Source of the DNA: Bifidobacterium breve
Lineage (GTDB): Bacteria; Actinomycetota; Actinomycetes; Nanopelagicales; Nanopelagicaceae
Assembly (NCBI GenBank): GCA_945860245.1
Contig: CAMAPO010000001.1
Span: 1-64,000, forward strand
DNA: 64,000 nucleotides
Reading direction: 5' to 3'
Below, in pieces: positions 46,555 to 54,791 of the stretch. Positions within the stretch are counted from its first letter, which is position 1. Each line of letters begins with the position of its first letter. A program made the position numbers and the translations under genes. A model generated the notes under the pieces. That model was not told the origin of the DNA, did no database searches, and saw nothing but the letters and a program-made list of their open reading frames with translations.

Positions 46555-47744
46555 TACTTCGAACCTCCAGTGAAGTGTGGGTTCTCCCAAATAACGGTGC
46601 CGCCCATACCAAGTCCAATACACATTGTGGTTAAGCCATAGCGAACATCGGTGCGCTCTTCAAAAGCGCGGGCTAGATTTAACATTAAGCGGATTCCAGA
46701 AGAAGCTAGCGGATGGCCAACTGCGATGGCACCGCCATAAGGATTAACGCGGGGATCATCATCGGCAATTCCAAAGTGATCTAAGAATGCAATTACTTGT
46801 ACAGCGAAAGCCTCATTTACTTCAAAAGCACCTATATCAGAAATCTTTAAGCCTGCTTTAGCCAAAGCTTTTATAGTTGAAGGAACTGGGCCATATCCCA
46901 TAACTTCTGGCTCGACGCCGGCAAATGCATAGGAAACCAACTTCGCTTTAATTGTTAGTCCAAGCTCTTTCGCTTTATCTTCGCTGGCAAGGAGTGCGGC
47001 AGTTGCGCCATCATTTAAACCAGATGAGTTTCCAGGTGTTACACGACCTGCGGCGCGAAAGGGAGTCTTGAGTGTTGCAAGACCCTCCATTGTCGTCGTT
47101 GGACGGGGTGGCTCATCAACTGTTGCAATGCCCCAACCTATTTCTGGAATACGTGCAGCAGTTGGAATTAAATCGCGTTGAATCTTTCCAGCAGCATAAG
47201 CTGCAGCAGTTTTCATTTGTGAGTTAAATGCGTAACGATCTGCGCGCTCTTTAGTTAGCTGCGGAAAACGATCGTGGAGGCGCTCTGCAGTTGCCCCCAT
47301 GGCGAGCGCATCTTGTTCCACAATTCGCTCTGCTAAGAATCTTGGATTTGGATCTATGCCATCTCCGATTGGGTGATTTCCCATATGTTCAACGCCACCA
47401 GCAATTGCGATATCGATTGAACCGATTGCAATTGCACCAGCTATAGAAGTAGTTGCAGTCAAAGCACCTGCGCACCAGCGATCAACGGAATATCCAGGCA
47501 CGGTATTTGGTAAGCCTGCAAGAAGTGATGCGCTGCGCCCTAAGTTCATTCCTTGATCACCAGTCTGCGTCGCAGCGGCGATTGCAACATCTTCAATATC
47601 ACCAGGGTTTACTTTGGGATTGCGTTCCAAGAGACCGCGCATGGCGCGCACCATAAGATCATCGGCGCGAGTGCCGGAGTACATGCTGCCGGCCTTTCCA
47701 AATGGGGTACGAACAGCATCGACTAAAACAACGGTGCGAGACAT
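46554..47744 (-). CDS. fadA: Acetyl-CoA acyltransferase (thiolase)
   Basis: The thiolase that cleaves 3-ketoacyl-CoA in the last step of beta-oxidation. The 396-residue protein has the acylated cysteine near residue 90 (DRWCAGALTATTSIAGA), NEAFAVQ, the catalytic histidine in GGAIAVGHPLASSG and the second cysteine in TMCIGLGMGGT. It is first in the fadA-fadJ operon, with stop and start codons overlapping. Confidence 0.96.
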   Translation of the reverse strand: MSRTVVLVDAVRTPFGKAGSMYSGTRADDLMVRAMRGLLERNPKVNPGDIEDVAIAAATQTGDQGMNLGRSASLLAGLPNTVPGYSVDRWCAGALTATTSIAGAIAIGSIDIAIAGGVEHMGNHPIGDGIDPNPRFLAERIVEQDALAMGATAERLHDRFPQLTKERADRYAFNSQMKTAAAYAAGKIQRDLIPTAARIPEIGWGIATVDEPPRPTTTMEGLATLKTPFRAAGRVTPGNSSGLNDGATAALLASEDKAKELGLTIKAKLVSYAFAGVEPEVMGYGPVPSTIKALAKAGLKISDIGAFEVNEAFAVQVIAFLDHFGIADDDPRVNPYGGAIAVGHPLASSGIRLMLNLARAFEERTDVRYGLTTMCIGLGMGGTVIWENPHFTGGSK

Positions 47745-47838
47745 TTGCGCTACTTTCTAACGGAGTAAAGCTAGGTAAGTTCTAGGGATAGGTTACTCGT
47801 CAGTAGCGAAAAGCGGAACTAGCAGAAATGGAGGTTGG

Positions 47839-48666
47839 TTAGGCGCTGGCTCTCACGCGCGGTGCAGATGCGCTCTTCTTGGAAAGGTAGGGAGCCAAGA
47901 CAGCCACGAGATAAATACCTGAGGCGAAGAACTGGAGAATTGAGGTGGTGGTGTCAAAGCCAATAGTTCCTCCAAGGAGCGCGGCAAGGAAAGACTCCTT
48001 GGCAATCCACGGAGTTACATCCCATAGGAATGTATCAACGCCAGGCAGATAACCCAGTTCTTGGAACTCGTGTACGCCATATGAGAGAACTCCGGCAGCA
48101 ACAACGATTAGTGCAACGCCAGTTACAGTGAAAAATTTTGAGAGATTCAATTTCACAGCGCGGTTATAAATCAAATAACCAAGTGCTACGGCAAGTGCCA
48201 AACCAAGAATTAATCCAACAGTGGCAGATGATGCAGCGCCAACAGTTTTGAAGTTGGTGTAAATGAATAGCGCAGTTTCTAAACCTTCGCGCAAAACAGC
48301 GAAAAAAGCCACTAAAGCAAGGCTTATTGGACCAGTCATTACAGCGCTATCAACTTTTCCTTGGAGATCATCGCGCAAGGTGCGAGCTGTGCGCTTCATC
48401 CAGAAGACCATCCAGGTGACAAGTCCAACAGCAACAAATGATGTTATGCCAGCGAATAGTTCTTCCCCGCGACTTGTTAATTCAGCCGATGTGAAAGAAA
48501 GGATTCCACCGAGCGCCAAACTTGCAGCGATCGCAATTGTTACTCCGGTCCAGACTGGTTTCAGCAAATGGCGGCGATCGGTGCGAACGATGTAGGCGAC
48601 CAAGATTCCCACGATAAGTGCGGCTTCTAGCCCTTCACGAAGGGCGATAATGAATGTACTTAGCAT
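47839..48666 (-). CDS. efeU: FTR1-family iron permease (EfeU-like)
   Basis: A high-affinity iron permease with about seven membrane spans in 275 residues. The two iron-binding REGLE motifs lie in membrane helices: residues 10-14 (LREGLEAALIVG) and about 126-130 (VLREGLETALF). Ferric-iron permeases of this type usually work with EfeO and EfeB, but neither is encoded next to it. The ATG at 48666 follows TAGATT by 6 nt, and a 12-bp inverted repeat lies just upstream. Confidence 0.9.
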   Translation of the reverse strand: MLSTFIIALREGLEAALIVGILVAYIVRTDRRHLLKPVWTGVTIAIAASLALGGILSFTSAELTSRGEELFAGITSFVAVGLVTWMVFWMKRTARTLRDDLQGKVDSAVMTGPISLALVAFFAVLREGLETALFIYTNFKTVGAASSATVGLILGLALAVALGYLIYNRAVKLNLSKFFTVTGVALIVVAAGVLSYGVHEFQELGYLPGVDTFLWDVTPWIAKESFLAALLGGTIGFDTTTSILQFFASGIYLVAVLAPYLSKKSASAPRVRASA

Positions 48667-48672
48667 GGGATA

Positions 48673-48720
48673 AATCTAGAACTGCACCCCGAATTACGCA
48701 ACTTAAGTGTTGCGTAATTC
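48673..48720 (-). promoter_or_regulatory. efeU promoter with 12-bp inverted repeat
   Basis: On the minus strand a TAGATT hexamer (48678-48673) is 6 nt before the efeU ATG. Upstream of it, GAATTACGCAAC (48691-48702) and GTTGCGTAATTC (48709-48720) form a perfect inverted repeat with a 6-nt centre, roughly covering the -35 area. It ends 2 bp from the RNase D stop codon. It fits an operator better than a terminator because no T-run follows. Confidence 0.55.
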
Positions 48721-48721
48721 C

Positions 48722-50032
48722 TCACATCTCGGCTGGGGCCTCTTCCGGCTCGGGGCTTTCAGGGGTGGCGAGCGGGATCGTCTCTAGCAGCGATGATTCT
48801 AGGATTGGTGCGGCAATCTCAATCTGCCAGGAACGTGCACCCAAAGTAGCCAGAGCGCGGGCTACTTCGCCCTTAGGGGCGTTCCAGCAGATTCGGCGGA
48901 TATATTCAGGGGTAATCATATTTTCAAGGGGGATAGAGAGCTCATCGGCCTTGGCCAACAAGAGCGCCTTCGCGTGGGTAAGCGGGGCGTATTTTTCAGG
49001 AAAGCGCTCGCGCCAAATCTTTATCGGCGGCAGCGAGTCAGAATCGGCTCTGAGCTGCGGCCATAGATCCTCAGCAAGTGCCAGGGCATCTGAGATCGCG
49101 CTAATCCAAGATGCGGCATTCTCCATCCATCGCGCTCGCAGACCAATGGGGCGAAGGGCTCGCTCTAAATCCTTCTTTGTCTTCAGCGTCTTTACATGGG
49201 CCACGCTGGCGATTTCAACAATGGCGGCATCTGAAAGTAAGCGCCCCTGAGAGATATCAACTTCTTGGGCAATTTCATTTCGCACCGTCCAAAGCGCGCG
49301 AACAATCGCTAATTGGTTCCGCTTCTTGATCTTATGCATCCCCGAAGTTCTTCGCCAAGGATCAACGCGGGGAGGCGGCGGGGGTGCATCGAGAATTGCC
49401 TGAAATTCTTCGCTCGCCCATTCCCATTTATTGGCGCTCGCCAAGAGCCCGTAAACCTTTTCGCGTAGCTCTACTAATAACTCAACATCAAGTGCTGCGT
49501 AATTTAACCATTCTTGTGGCAATGGTCGTTGTGACCAATCTGCAGCTGAATGTTCTTTAGCTAGTGAAACTTCCATCAGCGATTCCAGAAGTGGCCCTAG
49601 ACCAACTCGTGGCAAGCCCGCGATACGACCACCGAGTTCGGTATCAAATAATTTCTTAGGGTTAATTCCTAACTCGCGCAAGCAGGGAAGATCTTGTGTA
49701 CTGGCATGCAAAATAACTTCGCCACTCTGCAAAAGAGTATTTAACTTGATAAATAATGGATGATTGGGACCAAAGGGAATTGGGTCGATTAGATGCAATC
49801 CACCACCGTGGCGTTTAATCTGAATCAAATATGCCCGAGCGCTAAATTTAAATCCAGATGCTCTTTCAGCATCTACGGCAAATGGACCGCTGCCAAGTTC
49901 CAATTCGCGCAACGCCTTTTCAAAGGTTGGCTCATCGGCGATTAATTGCGGTACTCCCGCGGCGGGTGCCAGTAGCGGAACTGCGGCAACAACCAGTTCG
50001 GTATCTTCAGCGCCTTCTTTTACATTTTCCAT
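48722..50032 (-). CDS. rnd: Ribonuclease D
   Basis: A 3'-5' exoribonuclease for tRNA and stable RNA maturation. The 436-residue protein has the DEDDy catalytic residues: Asp54 and Glu56 (VDAERAS), Asp114 (ASTQDLPCL) and Tyr178/Asp182 (YAALDVELL). An HRDC domain follows (about 235-315). It matches Rv2681, near dxs1 in M. tuberculosis. TAAGAT lies 8 nt before the ATG. The Glu/Pro-rich C-terminus is poorly conserved. Confidence 0.94.
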   Translation of the reverse strand: MENVKEGAEDTELVVAAVPLLAPAAGVPQLIADEPTFEKALRELELGSGPFAVDAERASGFKFSARAYLIQIKRHGGGLHLIDPIPFGPNHPLFIKLNTLLQSGEVILHASTQDLPCLRELGINPKKLFDTELGGRIAGLPRVGLGPLLESLMEVSLAKEHSAADWSQRPLPQEWLNYAALDVELLVELREKVYGLLASANKWEWASEEFQAILDAPPPPPRVDPWRRTSGMHKIKKRNQLAIVRALWTVRNEIAQEVDISQGRLLSDAAIVEIASVAHVKTLKTKKDLERALRPIGLRARWMENAASWISAISDALALAEDLWPQLRADSDSLPPIKIWRERFPEKYAPLTHAKALLLAKADELSIPLENMITPEYIRRICWNAPKGEVARALATLGARSWQIEIAAPILESSLLETIPLATPESPEPEEAPAEM

Positions 50033-50055
50033 ATTGAAGAATCTTATGGCGGCGT

Positions 50056-50637
50056 TTAAGCCTTGCGACGCGCTGCAGAAATTGGGGCAACCCCTTCAAC
50101 GACGGGAGGTAATCCGGCTACTTCACCTAAGAGATTGCACCAAGCCATTACATGAGCGGCCATCTCAGCGGAGTCGTTAATGAGTGGACTCCACGATGCG
50201 CGAATTTCAATCTCAGATTCGTTATTGCGAGGTGATAGCTTTCCAAATGATGCGCTAGAAACTCGGGTGACAGTTCCACTCGGGGCGCTAAATTCGCAGC
50301 CTCCTGCAGAGAGTGAATCAAGAAGCCAACTCCAGCCGACTTCTGGCAGAAGCGGATCATCTTGCATCGCTTCATCGACATCTGCCCGCAAGAAGGTGAC
50401 GCAACGGAATTCACCTTCCCAAGTATCTTGTCCACCTGGTTCGTGCAGTAGGACAAAGCGACCAGATGCGATCTCATCTTCGGCATCACCAAGTAAGCCA
50501 TTTGAGACATCTGCGGTAAAGGCAAAAGAGTAAGTCGCCAACTTTTGCGGCGCTGGCACTTCTTCCAAAATTATTTCAGATCGTGGAGTCACAGAACGAA
50601 GGTGATCAACCATGCGATTGAATTGGGCTATATCCAC
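50056..50637 (-). CDS. DUF3000 family protein
   Basis: A 193-residue actinobacterial protein of unknown function, equivalent to Rv2680, next to RNase D as elsewhere. Family blocks are ILEEVPAPQKLATYSFAFTADV, GRFVLLHEPGG, GEFRCVTFLRADVD and IEIRASWSPL. GTG start at 50637 with TACAAT 6 nt upstream on the minus strand. The conserved pairing with rnd suggests an RNA-related role, which is inference. Confidence 0.9.
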   Translation of the reverse strand: MDIAQFNRMVDHLRSVTPRSEIILEEVPAPQKLATYSFAFTADVSNGLLGDAEDEIASGRFVLLHEPGGQDTWEGEFRCVTFLRADVDEAMQDDPLLPEVGWSWLLDSLSAGGCEFSAPSGTVTRVSSASFGKLSPRNNESEIEIRASWSPLINDSAEMAAHVMAWCNLLGEVAGLPPVVEGVAPISAARRKA

Positions 50638-50649
50638 TGCTTAATTGTA
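50638..50649 (-). promoter_or_regulatory. Candidate -10 (TACAAT) for leaderless DUF3000-rnd operon
   Basis: On the minus strand TACAAT (50649-50644) is 6 nt before the GTG start at 50637; it is close to the ideal -10 consensus. Confidence 0.55.
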
Positions 50650-50708
50650 AAGATGGCAGCACACTATAAGTGGGAGGCGGGGCGCAATACTGTGTAACCT
50701 TGCTCGCT

Positions 50709-51551
50709 ATGGCTACCTTATTAGCGCTATTTTCAAGCCTGCTATGGGGAACAGCTGATTATCACGGTGGAAATCTAAGTAAAAAATATCCCGCGATTGC
50801 GGTACTTGGAGTGACGCAAGCAATCGGCTTAATCTTTGGAATTATCTTGGCTCTACTCGCTGGAGAATTTTCCGCGAACGCTTTTGGAAGCGATGGATAT
50901 TTTATTGCTGGCGCTTTTGCAGGAGTACTCGGATATATCGGTCTAATTTGTTTATATGCAGGCTTAGCTACCGGGCGAATGGGAGTGGTATCTCCAATCA
51001 GCAGTTTATCGGCTCTGATCCCAGTTGCTTATGCGTTTTTCGTTAAAGGAGATCGGTTATCTCTTATCCTTTCAATTGGCGCCGCGCTTGCGATAGTCGG
51101 AGCATTTTTAGCCAGTGGCCCAGAACTTTCACAAGGACTCCCAATCAGGCCACTAATTCTTGCTCTTGGCGCAGCTTTTGGCTTTGGCACGGCTTTAGTA
51201 TGGATGGCGATCGGCTCACAAGGAAGTGCGCTTATGACAATGGTGATGATGCGCACAACCACCTTATTCATCTCGCTGGGAATACTTTTAAAATATCGCA
51301 CAATTGGTGGATTAAATTTTAGATTAGCGCCTATTTTGATCTTTATTGGCTGTGCAGATTTCTTAGCGAATTTACTTTTAGGAGTGGCGACGACTAAAGG
51401 TAATTTAACTTTATCAATGGTGCTCGGAGCGCTATACCCAGTCTTCACCGCAGTATTAGCTTTTAAATTCTTAAATGAAAGGCTGCATCGCGTTCAATAC
51501 ATTGGGATATTCGCAGCGGTTGCGGGTGTTGCAGTTATTTCAGCATTCTAA
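50709..51551 (+). CDS. EamA/DMT-superfamily transporter
   Basis: A 280-residue protein with ten hydrophobic segments arranged as two EamA repeats (first from about residue 3, second from about 143), as in drug/metabolite exporters. Substrate unknown. I chose the ATG at 50709, where hydrophobic helix 1 begins and a TAACCT hexamer lies 8 nt upstream; an upstream in-frame start at 50670 adds an unlikely extension. It overlaps the convergent reductase gene by 12 bp. Confidence 0.88.
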   Translation: MATLLALFSSLLWGTADYHGGNLSKKYPAIAVLGVTQAIGLIFGIILALLAGEFSANAFGSDGYFIAGAFAGVLGYIGLICLYAGLATGRMGVVSPISSLSALIPVAYAFFVKGDRLSLILSIGAALAIVGAFLASGPELSQGLPIRPLILALGAAFGFGTALVWMAIGSQGSALMTMVMMRTTTLFISLGILLKYRTIGGLNFRLAPILIFIGCADFLANLLLGVATTKGNLTLSMVLGALYPVFTAVLAFKFLNERLHRVQYIGIFAAVAGVAVISAF

Positions 51552-52049
51552 CTTCGATAAGTTTGTAGCTTCTATAAATTGCGTACCGTCAATTTCCTTA
51601 CGATCGATTTCAGTGAAATTTGCTAAGAGCGCTGCAATATCAATTGGTTTTTCACCGCCTGTGACTGCAGTGATGCTCAAATAGATTCCATCTAGCGCTC
51701 TGCTTCTGATCAGGTCATCGATAATCGTTGGGCCCGATTCCACCAGAACATTCTCGCCAAATTTTTTAACCCCTTTAGCGAGGGCGGCAGTGGGGGATAG
51801 ATTCCACCAATACGCCAACCGGTTATCAGCCAAGGAGTTGATCATTGAGCGGGATGAAATAACGACTGGCACTGGCGTGCGGTGGTAAGGCTCAGCGCGC
51901 GCAGTTTCGCCGCCTATCAAGAGAAAGTCGGCGTTGCGCCGGCGCGCCAAAAATGCGGTTCGGTCTGCCCCGCTTGTGATTGCCCGAGAATTTCCACCCT
52001 TGGTGGTAGATCCATCTGCGCCAACTACTAAAGAAGCAAATACCGCCAT
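51540..52049 (-). CDS. RibD C-terminal-like reductase family protein
   Basis: A 169-residue protein of the dihydrofolate-reductase-like fold found at the C-terminus of RibD. Motifs are SLVVGADGSTTKGG at the N-terminus, FLLIGGETARAEPY and the NADPH-site VESGPTIIDDLI. It is shorter than most RibD_C proteins (about 200-220 residues) and lacks the deaminase domain, so it is a stand-alone pyrimidine-type reductase of unknown substrate. On the minus strand TAGCCT lies 6 nt before the ATG. Confidence 0.8.
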   Translation of the reverse strand: MAVFASLVVGADGSTTKGGNSRAITSGADRTAFLARRRNADFLLIGGETARAEPYHRTPVPVVISSRSMINSLADNRLAYWWNLSPTAALAKGVKKFGENVLVESGPTIIDDLIRSRALDGIYLSITAVTGGEKPIDIAALLANFTEIDRKEIDGTQFIEATNLSKLEC

Positions 52050-52093
52050 CGCAATAGGCTACCGCGCCGCGGTCAGATGTCAGTGGAGGTAGA

Positions 52094-52108
52094 TATATTT
52101 TTTTCATG
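52094..52108 (+). promoter_or_regulatory. Candidate -10 (TATATT) for leaderless small zinc-ribbon gene
   Basis: TATATT at 52094-52099 is 6 nt before the ATG at 52106, in a strikingly T-rich stretch. Confidence 0.5.
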
Positions 52109-52303
52109 ATCATTTCATGCGATACCTGTACTGTGCGAAATATTGGTTGCGAAGATTGCATCTTGACTTACTTAGTTTCCAATAGCGCTACCAATCAAGA
52201 GTCGAAAGAATCACTCCGCGAGATTCCCGACTCGACCGCTGCCGCCATAGATCTACTCTCCTCTCGTGGACTTGTACGTCCACTACGCTTTAATTCAGCG
52301 TGA
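52106..52303 (+). CDS. Small CxxC-CxxC protein, conserved in actinobacteria
   Basis: A 65-residue protein with two cysteine pairs near the N-terminus (Cys5/Cys8 and Cys15/Cys18; CDTCTVRNIGCEDC), then a Ser/Glu-rich linker and a C-terminal AAAIDLLSSRGLVRPLRF helix. The four cysteines probably bind one metal. I recall similar short proteins with the pattern CDTC...C..C..T.L in other actinobacteria, but no function is known. It is divergent from the RibD-like gene. Confidence 0.75.
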   Translation: MIISCDTCTVRNIGCEDCILTYLVSNSATNQESKESLREIPDSTAAAIDLLSSRGLVRPLRFNSA

Positions 52304-52456
52304 TCTGGCGAAAAATAATTAAATTCACACTCCAGCCACGCCTATTCCGAGTTGAGATTGCACGATCGCCCCAGTTAGCCTTGATCTCTTATGTTGACTA
52401 TTGGCCAGGCGCTGCGAGTGCGATCAGTCAACACAATAGCGATCGCACTCTGATAG
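52304..52456 (+). promoter_or_regulatory. pimB upstream region with nested inverted repeats
   Basis: 153 bp. A perfect 10-bp inverted repeat GAGTGCGATC (52416-52425) / GATCGCACTC (52441-52450) ends 6 bp before the pimB ATG. Its loop starts with AGTCAACA (52426-52433), which is complementary to TGTTGACT (52392-52399). The two pairings interlock, as in a pseudoknot. A TAGCCT hexamer (52376-52381) lies upstream. Confidence 0.55.
52391..52453 (+). CDS. Possible 20-codon upstream ORF of pimB
   Basis: An ATG at 52391 opens a 20-codon frame (begins MLTIGQALRV) that ends TGA at 52451, followed at once by TAG and then the pimB ATG in the same frame. TAGCCT lies 9 nt before it. It spans the nested inverted repeats, so translation could alter the folding. 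It may be chance; only the geometry supports it. Confidence 0.25.
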   Translation: MLTIGQALRVRSVNTIAIAL

Positions 52457-53602
52457 ATGGCTGAAAGTATTCTCTGTATTACAAATGACTTTGGTCCACG
52501 CGCAGGCGGTATCGAAACATTTGTGATGGGGCTTATTGAAAGACTGCCTCGTGGCTGCGTCACTGTTTACACCTCGCAGCAAGGCGATACCCGTATCTAC
52601 GACCAAGGCTGGCTAGATCAATTCGGGGTTAAAGTAATTAGAGATAGATCAAAAATTTTGCTGCCGACCCCACGAGTTTTGCAGGCGGTAAAGCAAGTAG
52701 TTACTACCGAAAATATCAGGGTTGTTTTCTTTGGTGCGGCGGCACCGTTGGCGGTTATGGCGCGTGGGTTACGAAAAGTTGGTGCTCAGAAAATAATTTC
52801 GCTAACCCACGGGCACGAAGTCTGGTGGGCCAAGCTCTGGCCATTCAATTGGGTGATGCGCCATATCGGTAACAACGTTGACCACCTTACCTACTTAGGA
52901 GATTTCACTCGCAATCAAATTTTTCGAGCGCTATCTACCAAAGCCAGATCTGCCATGGTGAAGATTGCTCCCGGAATCGATTCGACACACTTTACGCCAC
53001 AAAGTTCTGCCCTTGAATTACGGCACTCACTGGGGCTTGCCAATAAGAAAGTGATAGTTAGCGTTGGAAGATTAGTTCACCGTAAAGGGCAAGATTCGCT
53101 AATTGCTGCTCTACCTGAAATTTTGCAACACCATCCAGATGCCCATATTTTAATGATTGGCGAAGGTCCATACCGAGCACACCTGGAAAATTTGGTCGCA
53201 AAATTAGAGGTAGAAAGTTCAATCACCTTTATTGGCCGTATTCAATATGCAGATCTACCGCGCTACATCTGCACCGGAGATATCTTTGCCATGCCATCTC
53301 GCTCGCGCCTTGCCGGGTTAGAAGTTGAAGGCTTGGGAATCGTTTATCTTGAGGCTAGCGCCTGTGGACTTCCCGTTATCGCAGGCAAATCTGGAGGTGC
53401 GCCAGATGCAGTTGTCGAAGGTGAAACTGGAGTTACCGTAGATGGACGCAATCCTTCTGAAATAGCACGAGCGGTAACTTTATTATTAGATGATCCAATT
53501 AAGGCGAGAGAAATGGGCGCGCGCGGGCGCGAGTGGATTCTTTCCAATTGGGGTTGGGAAATCTGGGCGGCACAGTTCGCGGAGCTGCTGAAAGTAGATT
53601 AA
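52457..53602 (+). CDS. pimB: GDP-mannose-dependent phosphatidylinositol monomannoside mannosyltransferase (PimB'-like)
   Basis: A GT4 (GT-B fold) glycosyltransferase of 381 residues resembling PimB' (Rv2188c), which adds the second mannose in phosphatidylinositol mannoside synthesis. Shared features are NDFGPRAGGIETF (10-22), FFGAAAPLAVMARGLR, LTHGHEVWWAKLW, SVGRLVHRKGQDSL and the donor-site EVEGLGIVYLEASACGLPVIAG. It lies next to fadD, as in M. tuberculosis. The 3' end overlaps the convergent response-regulator gene by 4 bp (TTAA). Confidence 0.88.
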   Translation: MAESILCITNDFGPRAGGIETFVMGLIERLPRGCVTVYTSQQGDTRIYDQGWLDQFGVKVIRDRSKILLPTPRVLQAVKQVVTTENIRVVFFGAAAPLAVMARGLRKVGAQKIISLTHGHEVWWAKLWPFNWVMRHIGNNVDHLTYLGDFTRNQIFRALSTKARSAMVKIAPGIDSTHFTPQSSALELRHSLGLANKKVIVSVGRLVHRKGQDSLIAALPEILQHHPDAHILMIGEGPYRAHLENLVAKLEVESSITFIGRIQYADLPRYICTGDIFAMPSRSRLAGLEVEGLGIVYLEASACGLPVIAGKSGGAPDAVVEGETGVTVDGRNPSEIARAVTLLLDDPIKAREMGARGREWILSNWGWEIWAAQFAELLKVD

Positions 53603-54225
53603 GTAAGTAAATTGAGATTGCGCGCTTTATTTACCGCACCGAGCCTATTGCAAACTCCAAGCTTGCGATAAACCGCTGCTAAATGTGTTTTAAGTGTGGC
53701 TTCTGAAATAAAGAGAGACTTTGCTAAATCGCTATTGGTCCCGGGCAGAGATAGCGCCTGCAAAACAGTCAACTCTCGCGGCGTTAAGGCGCATGCTGCT
53801 TGCGAATTTTTTAGCGCGCTTACGATTCCAGGAGCGTTAAAGTTCTTTGGCTGCGCTAGCGCGCTCTTGAGGGCAGATACAAGATCATTTATTGGAGCGC
53901 TCTTCTTCACAAATGCGCTAGCACCAGCTTGCATCGCAGCGATCAGATGGCTCTCCTCATCACTCATCGTCAAGATTACGATCGCCATTTCTTGGGAGTG
54001 CTTACGGATCCATTGCACAATATCAAGACCAGAACCATCAGGAAGATGTAGATCAAGCACAACTGCATCAGGTGATTTATGTGCTATCTGTGCAAAGGCT
54101 TCAGCACGTGTTGCTGCTTCACCACAACAAGACATCCCTGCACTCTCAATTGCACGTTTAATTCCCGATCTAACTGATGGATGATCATCGACCAGTAAAA
54201 TTTCGGGAATAAGTTGCACACTCAA
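53599..54225 (-). CDS. NarL/FixJ-family response regulator
   Basis: A 208-residue regulator: receiver domain (about 7-122) with Asp13/Asp14, phospho-acceptor Asp58 (VVLDLHLPDG) and Lys in the FVKKSAP motif, then a LuxR-type HTH (about 145-200; LTPRELTVLQAL, ISEATLKTHLAAVYRKLGV). It overlaps the sensor kinase by 4 bp and forms a pair with it. Target genes are unknown; the operon includes a long-chain acyl-CoA ligase. Confidence 0.93.
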   Translation of the reverse strand: MSVQLIPEILLVDDHPSVRSGIKRAIESAGMSCCGEAATRAEAFAQIAHKSPDAVVLDLHLPDGSGLDIVQWIRKHSQEMAIVILTMSDEESHLIAAMQAGASAFVKKSAPINDLVSALKSALAQPKNFNAPGIVSALKNSQAACALTPRELTVLQALSLPGTNSDLAKSLFISEATLKTHLAAVYRKLGVCNRLGAVNKARNLNLLT

Positions 54226-54791
54226 ATAGTTATTGCGACCCGGGTTCCCGAACTCGTTGATATAAAGGTAAATACACCACCTAATTGTTCAGTTCGTTCT
54301 TTAACTCCAATTAAACCTAAACGTGAACTCTCCAAGGTCGCACCTCCTTCGCCGTTATCGCGCACCTCCAGGTAGGTGTGATTTTCAACTTGGCTTAGTT
54401 CTATTTCAATCTCGCTACCCCTAGAATGCGCAATACTATTTCGCATTAACTCAGTAGCCATTGCAGTGATTTCTAGCCCAAGCCCAGAGTCGATATCAAA
54501 TTCGGCAATCTCCAATCGCGCCAAGCGAGAACCGCAGATTTGCATTGCCATGCTGGTCAATTTCTCTTGTACCGATTCAGCGCCGGTTTCTCTGAGTTGG
54601 TAAATCTCACGCCGAACTTTTGTGATTAGTTCATCAACTTGAAAACGTAGAGAACGTATTCCTTTTCGCACAGGTTCTTGCGAATCGGTAGCAGCCAAAA
54701 GCAGATCTAATTCGTAGCCCAGCGCCACCAAGTCTTGCGCAACTCCATCGTGCAGGTCACGGGCTAATTCGAGGCGTTGATGCGTACTCAC
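54222..54791 (-). CDS. Sensorless NarL-type histidine kinase
   Basis: A short kinase of 189 residues made only of the HisKA_3 dimerisation helix with His14 (ARDLHDGVAQDL) and a HATPase_c domain (N-box ELMRNSIAHSRG, DNGEGG, GLIGVKERTEQLGG). No membrane segment or sensor domain precedes it. The start GTG overlaps the fadD stop (GTGA), so translation is coupled. The signal must come from a partner or from binding to the kinase core; coupling to fadD hints at lipid status, which is inference. Confidence 0.9.
   Translation of the reverse strand: MSTHQRLELARDLHDGVAQDLVALGYELDLLLAATDSQEPVRKGIRSLRFQVDELITKVRREIYQLRETGAESVQEKLTSMAMQICGSRLARLEIAEFDIDSGLGLEITAMATELMRNSIAHSRGSEIEIELSQVENHTYLEVRDNGEGGATLESSRLGLIGVKERTEQLGGVFTFISTSSGTRVAITI

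Noticed and set aside
46555-46623. Longer N-terminus for fadJ
   Set aside because: It would run into the fadA coding region; TAATG stop-start overlap at 46554 is a better start.
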